NCBI GenBank assembly: GCA_044224215.1
Contig: JBGAKX010000063.1
Span: 1 to 24,378 of the forward strand
DNA: 24,378 bases
Origin: DAOMFM01 sp035429825
GTDB lineage: Bacteria > Acidobacteriota > Blastocatellia > UBA7656 > JADIYM01
Direction: 5' to 3'
Shown: in pieces, positions 18,075 to 24,378 of the stretch
Numbering within the stretch: the stretch's first letter is position 1
How the letters are laid out: each line of letters starts with the position of its first letter
Translations under genes and position numbers: made by a program
The notes under the pieces: generated by a model
Told to the model about the DNA's origin: nothing
Seen by the model: only the letters and a program-made list of their open reading frames with translations
Databases searched by the model: none

Positions 18075-18598
18075 GGCGACCCCTACAGGGTCGCCAAGCG
18101 GTTTGTGGTGACACCGGGGGTCGTCGTCGCTTCGCTCCTCGACCCCCGGCTATTGTGACGCACCCCTTCGGGGTGCTCGGAGCCGGGAGCGCGAACAATC
18201 GGTCGCGCGAAACACGGAGTGGATGCCCCCTTCGGGGTGCTCGGACTCGGGAGCGCGAACAATCGGTCGCACGAAACACGGAGTGGATGCCCCCTTCTGG
18301 GTGCTCGGACCCGGGAGCGCGAACAATCGGTCGCACGAAACACGGAGTGGATGCCCCCTTCTGGGTGCTCGGACCCGGGAGCTTGGACAATCGGTCGCGC
18401 GAAACACGGAGTGGATGCCCCCTTCTGGGTGCTCCGATCCGGGAGCTTGGACAATCGGTCGCGCTGCGATCTGCGTTGCCACCGCGTCCGAAGCACCCCG
18501 AAGGGGTGCGTCACAATAGCCGGGGGTCGAGACGCGCGCAGCGCGACGACGACCCCCGGACAACCAGCCAATTCGCGAGGACCCTGAAAGGGTCCGGC
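18075..18598 (-). repeat. Bipartite palindromic repeat element B
   Basis: Same design as element A, oriented away from the membrane-protein gene at 18598-19299. Proximal (gene) end: outer palindrome 18579-18595, inner hairpin 18520-18559, 10 nt, small hairpin 18493-18509. Distal end: small hairpin 18160-18176, 10 nt beginning CTATT, inner hairpin 18114-18149, outer palindrome 18075-18095. The first conserved base of the element is the G of the gene's TAG stop. The outer stem flanks differ between copies but remain paired (gg/cc, cg/cg, gcg/cgc). The interior is a 64-bp tandem array, unlike the interior of A. Confidence 0.85.
18185..18465 (+). repeat. 64-bp tandem repeat array inside element B
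   Basis: Units begin with gggagc at 18185, 18249, 18313, 18377 and 18441, exactly 64 bp apart. Four are complete and the fifth breaks off after about 25 bp. Each carries acaatcggtcgc, gaaacacggagtggatgc and a CCCCTTC(G/T)GGGTGCTC segment like the small hairpin of the element. The whole unit is conserved, so there are no CRISPR-type unique spacers. Since 64 is not a multiple of three and no frame has a stop, long spurious ORFs cross it on both strands. Confidence 0.9.
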
Positions 18599-19299
18599 TA
18601 GCGAGCCAGCTCCGGAAACACCCGCCGGTACGCCACGACCCACGCCGCCAGCGTCACCGGCGTCACCAGAAACGCACCGACATAGCACACCAGCGATCCC
18701 AGCAGGCTGACCAGCGTCGTCGTCGCCATCAACACCGCCGCGCCCCGAAAGTTGTCCCGCGAAGCCCGTGCGCTCAACTTCACCGCATCCCACCCCCGCA
18801 TCTTCCGGTCGACGATCAGCGGATAGCTGAACATGAAGAACGTCCCGAAAAACACGCTCAGCAGAAACACCACAACCGACGCGATCGCAACGATGACGAA
18901 CATCTCGCGGGGTCCCATCATGTCCGCCAGCTCGCGATATGGTCCGCCCATCCACGTGTAGACCCGCTTGACGAACTGCAGCGCGAGCAGCAGGTTCACC
19001 GGGATCGTCATCGCCATGATCGGCACAAGCTGCACGAGCGTGGCGATCAGGCTCTGGACAAAGTAGTCCATCCCGCGGAACAGGTCGCGAAACGCTATCT
19101 CCTCTTTCTTCAGGCGCTTGAACAGGCAGATATAGATCCCGCACACCATCGGCCCCATCAGAACCCCGAGCGGCGCCAGGCTTCCGATGATCAGTCCCGT
19201 CACGGTGATCGCGAGCAGCAGCCAGTAGCGGTCCCGCACGATCGCCCAGCCCTCGCGAAGACACGCGACCGGCTCGAGCGTGACGATTCGATAGTCCAT
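18598..19299 (-). CDS. Small multi-pass membrane protein of unknown function
   Basis: 233 aa with about five or six hydrophobic stretches: YWLLLAITVTGLIIGSLAPLG, VLMGPMVCGIYICLF, a segment around LVQLVPIMAMTIPVNLL, FVIVAIASVVVFLLSVFFGTF, and LVSLLGSLVCYVGAFLV followed by TPVTLAAWVVAY. The layout resembles DUF975/DUF4013-like integral membrane proteins with a conserved G-P in the second helix and a cytoplasmic stretch RLKKEEIAFRDLF, but I cannot assign a family with certainty. The start at 19299 lies 6 nt after the stop of the permease gene, with GGGTAGG upstream, so the two are co-transcribed. The TAG stop merges with repeat element B. Confidence 0.8.
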   Translation of the reverse strand: MDYRIVTLEPVACLREGWAIVRDRYWLLLAITVTGLIIGSLAPLGVLMGPMVCGIYICLFKRLKKEEIAFRDLFRGMDYFVQSLIATLVQLVPIMAMTIPVNLLLALQFVKRVYTWMGGPYRELADMMGPREMFVIVAIASVVVFLLSVFFGTFFMFSYPLIVDRKMRGWDAVKLSARASRDNFRGAAVLMATTTLVSLLGSLVCYVGAFLVTPVTLAAWVVAYRRVFPELAR

Positions 19300-19305
19300 C
19301 GGCGC

Positions 19306-21270
19306 CTACCCGACGTGCACTCGCGGACGCTGCGTCGGCTCGTCGATCGTCTGCCGCAGCACTTCGCGCGTCACCGGCGCCGTGTCGCCCTCGCCGAACG
19401 CGATGAACTTGAGCACGTACGCGATCGGGTTGCCCTCGGTCCACCCAAAGTAGACGTGCGGCAACTTGCCCGTCATGTCGCGAATGTGGATCAGCAGCGC
19501 CGCGATCGCGTTCGGAACGGCAGGACTCTCGCACCGCAGGATCCGGTACGGGCCGATCCGGACACCACAGACGTCGAGCTCGTTCGTGAACTCGGACGCG
19601 TCGCCCGGCTGGACCTCGAGGATGATGATCTGCTCGCCCGGAGGAATGTGGTGGTCCTGACGCGCGTCGCGCTCCTTCCGCTTGTACTCGGACTCGAGGC
19701 CGCGGTCCGGCCGGTTCGTGACGATGCGGACGGTGCCGATCGACGCCTCCTGAATGAAGCGTTGCGCCTGCTCGTCGAGCCGCACGCGCGTGATGCGCAG
19801 CTCAGTCGAGCGCGCCACCCGCGAGATGAACGACGTAACGACAATAGCCACAATGAATACCGAGGCGATCTTCATGCCCTCGGGCCGGACATAGATGTTG
19901 TCGATCGTCGTGTAGATGAACACAAGCGTGATCAGCAGGAAGGCATAGCGCCGCCAGCCCGCATTCCACATCGACAACGTCACGGCAAAAGCCGCCGACG
20001 TCATCAGGACGAGGACTCCGGTCGCGTACGCTCCGCCCTGGGCCTCGACGTTCGCCTTGAAGTACCACGTGACGACCACCGTGATCAGCGTGAGCACCGC
20101 GACGAGTGGCCGCATCGCGCGCGCCCACTCGGGCGCCATGCCATACCGCGGCAGATACCGGGGCACCAGGTTCAGCAGACCGGCCATGGCCGACGCGCCG
20201 GCAAACCACAGGATCGCGATGGTGCTCAGGTCGTACAGCGTTCCGAAAGTGTCGCCATAGAAGTGATGGAACAGGTACGACAGCGCGCGGCCGCTCGCGG
20301 CGCCGCCCGTCTCAAACTCTGCAGGAGGAATCAACAGCGTCGTGACCCAGCTCGATCCGATCAATGCGACGCTCATGATAAGCGCGGCGGTCCGTAACAG
20401 CTTGCGCGTGTTGCGGATGCGGCCGGTGGGTTTTGAATGCGTGTCCATCGGGTCGCCCGAGACGAGCGGCATGACGGCGACGCCCGTCTCGAACCCCGAC
20501 AGGCCCAGCGCGAGCTTTGGAAAGACCAGCACCGCCAGCAAAGCGATCCCCCAGATGTCGCCGTGGGTCGGGCCGGTCATAAGCGCGTTCTTCCAGTTCG
20601 CGAAAACCGTAGGATGGCTGAAGATCTCCCAGCCGCCGCGCAAGATGATCACCGCGTTCAGCACCAGGTACACGGCCACAAGGATCACCGCGAGGCCGAT
20701 CGCCTCCTTGAACCCCTTAAGGAAGATGGCTCCGAGGATCAGCAGCAGCACCAGCGTGACGACAACCGGATGGTCCATCCAGCGAGGCGCAAAGGGATTC
20801 TCGATGATGTGTGCCGTCGCGTCGGCGGCGGACAGGGTGATCGTGATCACGAAATCGGTTGCCGCAAACCCCAGCAGGATGAGGACGATCGCCTTGCCCT
20901 TCCACCGTGACAGCAGGTGTTCGAGCATCGAGATGCTGCCCTGTCCGTGCGGGCTCTCCTGTGCGACGTGCGAGTAGATCGGCAGCGCGCCGAGCAGCGT
21001 GAGCGCCACGAGGACAAGTGTGGCGATCGGCGACAGCAATCCCGCGGCGAGAAACGCGATTCCCGGCTGGTATCCGAGCGTCGAGAAGTAGTCGACGCCC
21101 GTCAGGCACATGACCTGCCACCACGGATGCGTCGGGTGCTTCCTGGCGAACTGGGTTCCGCTGATGTCCGGGGTCTGTGTCAGACCCTTCATGAACCATT
21201 CGCGGATGGCGGATGGTCCGGGCACGATCGGCGGGCGGTAACCGCTGCTTCTTCGTCTCGAGTTGGGCAT
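19306..21270 (-). CDS. APC-superfamily permease with C-terminal cytoplasmic domain (amino acid or potassium transporter)
   Basis: 654 aa with about twelve membrane helices and a hydrophilic C-terminal domain of about 165 residues (from SRVARSTELRITRVRLDEQ onward). Motifs GVDYFSTLGYQPG in helix 1 and GLSGFETGVAVMPLV in the middle are APC-like: an unwound glycine-rich helix 1 and the conserved F-E in helix 6. KimA/KUP-type potassium importers and amino-acid permeases share this plan, and the substrate is not readable. The start chosen is the ATG at 21270. The open frame continues to a TTG at 21330, and an internal ATG at 21189 is also possible; none has a strong ribosome site. Minus-strand TTGACA at 21411-21406 may be a -35 box. 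First gene of an operon with the 233-aa membrane protein, divergent from the protease gene. Confidence 0.82.
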   Translation of the reverse strand: MPNSRRRSSGYRPPIVPGPSAIREWFMKGLTQTPDISGTQFARKHPTHPWWQVMCLTGVDYFSTLGYQPGIAFLAAGLLSPIATLVLVALTLLGALPIYSHVAQESPHGQGSISMLEHLLSRWKGKAIVLILLGFAATDFVITITLSAADATAHIIENPFAPRWMDHPVVVTLVLLLILGAIFLKGFKEAIGLAVILVAVYLVLNAVIILRGGWEIFSHPTVFANWKNALMTGPTHGDIWGIALLAVLVFPKLALGLSGFETGVAVMPLVSGDPMDTHSKPTGRIRNTRKLLRTAALIMSVALIGSSWVTTLLIPPAEFETGGAASGRALSYLFHHFYGDTFGTLYDLSTIAILWFAGASAMAGLLNLVPRYLPRYGMAPEWARAMRPLVAVLTLITVVVTWYFKANVEAQGGAYATGVLVLMTSAAFAVTLSMWNAGWRRYAFLLITLVFIYTTIDNIYVRPEGMKIASVFIVAIVVTSFISRVARSTELRITRVRLDEQAQRFIQEASIGTVRIVTNRPDRGLESEYKRKERDARQDHHIPPGEQIIILEVQPGDASEFTNELDVCGVRIGPYRILRCESPAVPNAIAALLIHIRDMTGKLPHVYFGWTEGNPIAYVLKFIAFGEGDTAPVTREVLRQTIDEPTQRPRVHVG

Positions 21271-21557
21271 GAAAGCTGACGGAGCTGGTGCAGGATCCTT
21301 CTGGGACGTTCGTCCGGGCGTCGAGTTCAAGCGGTCAGGTCACCATGCTACGCCACCACGGGCAACCACCGGGGACCGGGAGAGTTTCGCCCTGCGATCG
21401 AACATTGTCAATCGGACTACATTTGCCCGGTGCGACCCGCCGTTCCGGCGTCGGGCGGGAACCGGCGGGCGCTTCGTGGCGTAGTGTACGCGGAGCAGGT
21501 CGCGAAGCCGGCACGCCGGGTATTCGCGGTCACGCCGATGACGACAGGAGCACCGGG

Positions 21558-22805
21558 ATGAAGCGCATCGCAGTTCTTACCATTGTTGCCGTGATGACGC
21601 TGTCGGCTGTTGCCGGCGCGAACGGCGGCGCAATCGCGTCGCAACCCGCGGCGCAGGCGCCGGACCATCGGTTCTTGCGAGGCACGAGCGCGACCGACAT
21701 TCCGTTCGAGATGAACAGCAACCACATCTATGTCACCGCGACCGTCAACGGCTCGCGGCCATTGTCGTTCATCTTCGACACCGGCGCCGAGATGACCGTT
21801 CTCGACAGCGCCGTTGCGCGCGACCTCGGGCTCGAAACTGCCGGTGCGCTGACCGCACAGGGCTCGGGCGAGAAGACGGCCGACGGCACGTTCGCCAAAG
21901 GCGTGTCGCTCACCATCGGAGGCGCAACGGCAGTGGATTTGAGCGTCGTCGCGATATCGCTCGACGACCTGACAACCATCGAAGGGCGCAAGCTCGACGG
22001 CATCGCCGGCTACGATTTCCTGAGCCGATTTCTCGTCGAGATCGACTATCCCCGCCAGCGAATCAACCTGTTCGACCGCAAGTCGTTTGTTTACAAGGGG
22101 AAGGGGGAGCACGTCCCGTTCACGCTCGTGCAGAACGTGCCGCGGGTCCGCGCGACGGTCACGACAACTGCCGGCTCTGAATTCGCGGGCGAGTTCACCG
22201 TGGATACGGGGTCGCGGTCGGCGCTCTCGCTGAACACGCCCTTCGTCGACCGGAACCCGGCGCTTCTCGCGCTGGCCAACGAGTCGCGGCTGGCGCCCTT
22301 CGGGTTTGGAATCGGCGGAGAGACAAAGACTCGAGTCGGACGAGTTGCCGGTTTCCGGATTGGACGATTCACGCTCGCGAACGTCGTGACGGGGTTCTCG
22401 CGCGATGCAAAGGGCGCCGACTCGACCGCGGACCTCGCCGGAAACATCGGAGGAGAGATACTCCGGCGGTTCAGGGTGACGATCGACTACGACCACCTCG
22501 ACATGGTCCTCGAGCCGACCTCGGCACTGTCCCAGCCATTCGAGTACGACATGTTCGGAGCGCTTCTCGTGAAGGACGGCGGCGACGTCGTGATCTTCCG
22601 GGTCGTCGATGCATCGCCGGCGAGCGATGCCGGTCTCGCGTCAGGCGACGCGATCGTCGCGATCGGCGGCCGTGCGACCAGCGCGATGACGCTCGACGCC
22701 GTTCAGCGGCTGTTACGCTCGAAGCCGGGCAAGCGGTTGCGGTTGACGATTCGCACAAAGACCGACGAGCGGCGGGTCGATGTGACACTCAGGCGACTCG
22801 TGTAG
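21558..22805 (+). CDS. Exported retropepsin-like aspartic protease with PDZ domain
   Basis: 415 aa. Residues 1-22 are a Sec signal peptide (MKR, hydrophobic core, AVAGANGG). There are two DTG motifs: FIFDTGAEMTVLD (71-83, D74) and FTVDTGSRSALSLN (213-226, D216). Each is followed by a hydrophobic-hydrophobic-G element (LDGIAGYDFL 146-155; NIGGEILRRF later), so two retropepsin-like halves sit in one chain, as in pepsin but with bacterial clan-AA sequence. About 330-412 is a PDZ domain (VVDASPASDAGLASGDAIVAIGG). Probably a periplasmic peptidase, although close relatives are mostly uncharacterised. CAGGAG 7 nt before the ATG fixes the start. The frame is open upstream to 21288 without a better site. 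Confidence 0.85.
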   Translation: MKRIAVLTIVAVMTLSAVAGANGGAIASQPAAQAPDHRFLRGTSATDIPFEMNSNHIYVTATVNGSRPLSFIFDTGAEMTVLDSAVARDLGLETAGALTAQGSGEKTADGTFAKGVSLTIGGATAVDLSVVAISLDDLTTIEGRKLDGIAGYDFLSRFLVEIDYPRQRINLFDRKSFVYKGKGEHVPFTLVQNVPRVRATVTTTAGSEFAGEFTVDTGSRSALSLNTPFVDRNPALLALANESRLAPFGFGIGGETKTRVGRVAGFRIGRFTLANVVTGFSRDAKGADSTADLAGNIGGEILRRFRVTIDYDHLDMVLEPTSALSQPFEYDMFGALLVKDGGDVVIFRVVDASPASDAGLASGDAIVAIGGRATSAMTLDAVQRLLRSKPGKRLRLTIRTKTDERRVDVTLRRLV

Positions 22806-22821
22806 TTGGGGACGTGTGAGG

Positions 22822-22841
22822 CGCGCGCACGTCGGCGCGCG
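22822..22841 (+). other. GC-rich hairpin between protease and amidohydrolase genes
   Basis: CGCGCGC (22822-22828) pairs with GCGCGCG (22835-22841) around ACGTCG. There is no T-run after it, so it is at most a weak pause or processing structure, and the two genes may be co-transcribed across the 102-bp gap. Confidence 0.3.
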
Positions 22842-22907
22842 GGCGATTGTTCGATTGCGCGTGATTCGGGACTGTGTTTGAATCGCGGGCACTCGGAGAT
22901 CCCGCAC

Positions 22908-24209
22908 ATGAAAAGGCTCCTCGTCGGACTGCTGCTTGCAGTGCTCGCGTCGACTCCTGTCGAGTCCGCCGGCCGTGACGATGCTGGCGCGCGAGCGCTC
23001 GCTCGCGAGACGCACATTGCGCAGGCGGCAGAGGCGATGCGGCCGGAGCTCGTGTCGCGACGGCGTGACATGCATACGCATCCGGAGCTGTCGAATCGAG
23101 AAGTGCGCACGGGCAAGCTCGTTGCCGACCGGCTGCGCGAGCTTGGTCTCGAAGTGCAGACCGGCGTCGCGGGAAACGGCGTCGTCGGGATCCTGAAGGG
23201 CGGGCGACCGGGCCCGGTCGTTGCCGTTCGCGCCGACATGGACGCGCTACCGATCCAGGAGGTCAACGACGTCCCGTACAAGTCGGTGAACCCGGGCGTG
23301 AAACACGCGTGCGGTCACGACGCGCACACGACGATCGAGCTCGGCGTCGCCGAGGTCCTTGTCGGTATGCGCGCGCAGATTCCCGGAACGATCAAGTTCA
23401 TATTCCAGCCCGCCGAGGAAGGCGCACCGCCGGGCGAAGAGGGTGGTGCGGCCCTGATGATCAAGCAGGGTGTGCTCGACAACCCGAGGCCGGCGGCGAT
23501 CTTCGGGCTGCACGTCCTTCCGTACCTTCAGGTCGGCAAGGTCTCATACAAGTCCGGTCCGGTCATGGCGTCGGCAGACAAATTCACGATTCACATCCAC
23601 GGCAAGGGCAGTCACGGCGCGCTTCCCGAGAACGGCGTCGACGCGGTCGTGGTCGCCTCCGAATGCGTCGCGGCTCTCCAGACCATTCGCAGCCGGCGCG
23701 TGGGTACACTCGAACCGCTCGTCCTGTCGATAGGCACGATCAAGGGCGGATTGCGTCACAACATCATCGCCGACGAAGTCACGATGGAGGGAACGCTCCG
23801 TACGCTGAACGAGACCATTCGCAGCGAAGTCAAGGAGACGATGCGAACGACGCTCGCTGGCATCACGTCGGCATACGGCGCAACGTTCGACCTCTCGTTC
23901 GACGAATCGGCCGCCGTGACATTCAACGACCCGGGACTTGTCGAAGAGACGGTGCCAGAGTTCGAGCGCGTCCTCGGCAAGTCCTCCGTGACGGTGACGC
24001 CGGCGACGCTCGTCTCCGAGGACTTCAGCTACTACCAGAAGGTCATACCCGGGTTCTTCTTCTTTCTGGGTGTCGGCAACGAGTCGCGGGGATTCACGGC
24101 CCAGCTGCACACGGCGGAGTTCGACCTCGACGAGGATGCCCTCGTCATCGGCGTCAAGGTGATGTCGAACGTCATACTCGACTATCTCGAACGCCACGCC
24201 GTGAGTTGA
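22908..24209 (+). CDS. Exported M20-family amidohydrolase (N-acyl-amino acid / hippurate hydrolase type)
   Basis: Dinuclear metal aminoacylase of peptidase family M20D, 433 aa including a Sec signal peptide (MKRLLVGLLLAVLASTPVESA). It splits N-acyl or aryl amides of amino acids; the exact substrate is unknown. Metal-site residues are all present: C135-G-H137-D138-A-H140, E170-E171 (QPAEEG), H202 (LHVLP) and the late His in LHTAEFD (about 401). Also typical are MHTHPELS, RADMDALPI and the dimerisation-domain HGKGSHGALP. GGAG 9 nt before the ATG at 22908 supports the start; the open frame back to 22806 has no signal peptide. Most M20D enzymes are cytoplasmic, so the export signal is notable. 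With the upstream protease it could form an extracytoplasmic peptide-scavenging set. Confidence 0.9.
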   Translation: MKRLLVGLLLAVLASTPVESAGRDDAGARALARETHIAQAAEAMRPELVSRRRDMHTHPELSNREVRTGKLVADRLRELGLEVQTGVAGNGVVGILKGGRPGPVVAVRADMDALPIQEVNDVPYKSVNPGVKHACGHDAHTTIELGVAEVLVGMRAQIPGTIKFIFQPAEEGAPPGEEGGAALMIKQGVLDNPRPAAIFGLHVLPYLQVGKVSYKSGPVMASADKFTIHIHGKGSHGALPENGVDAVVVASECVAALQTIRSRRVGTLEPLVLSIGTIKGGLRHNIIADEVTMEGTLRTLNETIRSEVKETMRTTLAGITSAYGATFDLSFDESAAVTFNDPGLVEETVPEFERVLGKSSVTVTPATLVSEDFSYYQKVIPGFFFFLGVGNESRGFTAQLHTAEFDLDEDALVIGVKVMSNVILDYLERHAVS

Positions 24210-24253
24210 CCTCGCGGACGACGACGACTACATGAGTCCTGGGGGATCGTGCC

Positions 24254-24378
24254 ATGGGTTCAGTTGCTTCCTCCCGATTCACAGCCTCCCAGCTTCTTGC
24301 GCTCGCAATCGTCGTGACGGCCTCGGTCGTCGCACTTGCTCAGGAACCGCATGGAAGTCGCACCGCGCCGTTCGATAC
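24254..24378 (+). CDS. N-terminus of an exported protein, cut by the window edge
   Basis: The 41 codons visible encode a Sec signal peptide: MGSVASSRF, hydrophobic LLALAIVVTASVVALA, then QEPHGSR, with likely cleavage after ALA. GGGGG lies about 8 nt before the ATG. The function cannot be read. It follows the amidohydrolase by 44 bp in the same direction. Confidence 0.6.
   Translation, partial: MGSVASSRFTASQLLALAIVVTASVVALAQEPHGSRTAPFD

Noticed and set aside
18185..18465. CRISPR array
   Set aside because: The complete 64-bp unit is conserved from copy to copy with no unique spacers, and no cas genes are present.
17930..18601. Long ORFs on both strands through 17930-18600, one apparently fused to the membrane protein region (18083-19534, minus)
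   Set aside because: The 64-bp unit has no stop in any frame and shifts frame each copy, so long ORFs arise automatically. No start signals or recognisable domains.

Overview
The window is high-G+C bacterial chromosome. The gene complement (SAM-II-type leader before metY-metX-lysC, a PDZ-containing retropepsin-like protease, a secreted M20 amidohydrolase, a giant FG-GAP/beta-helix/DUF11 protein, abundant GC-rich palindromic repeats) fits a Gram-negative soil or marine lineage. My best guess is Acidobacteriota (Vicinamibacteria-like), but no rRNA or marker gene proves it.

Left part (1-4218): a DHA2-type MFS drug exporter (+) converges on a TAT-exported PhoD-like phosphatase (-). Upstream of phoD lies a relic of a second MFS gene 3' end. 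It matches the end of the intact exporter without gaps over 92 bp, and it lies beside a tRNA-Arg(UCG) gene with a good sigma70-type promoter.

Middle (4219-12500): glnE (nitrogen control of glutamine synthetase), a GC-rich palindromic repeat element (element A), yraN overlapping a small secreted protein, then a methionine operon. The operon leader carries a SAM-II riboswitch, a GC-rich hairpin and possibly a short leader ORF. It is followed by metY, metX and an aspartate kinase with translationally overlapping or near-overlapping ends. Together these make O-acetylhomoserine and homocysteine and feed aspartate into the pathway, under feedback by S-adenosylmethionine.

Right part (12501-24378): a very large putative surface protein (-) whose coding signal runs upstream of its first possible start and has no visible signal peptide. 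Next is a second palindromic element (element B) with a 64-bp tandem array inside. Then come a two-gene operon for a small multi-pass membrane protein and an APC-type permease (-), and divergently three secreted-protein genes: retropepsin/PDZ protease, M20 amidohydrolase, and the first 41 codons of a further exported protein cut by the window edge.

The most unusual feature is the pair of elements A and B. Each abuts the stop codon of a gene and is built of two mirror-image half-elements with identical geometry: outer palindrome, 21-22 nt of unconserved spacer, inner hairpin, exactly 10 nt starting CTATT, small GCACCCC hairpin. The interior differs completely between A and B. I found no transposase in the window.
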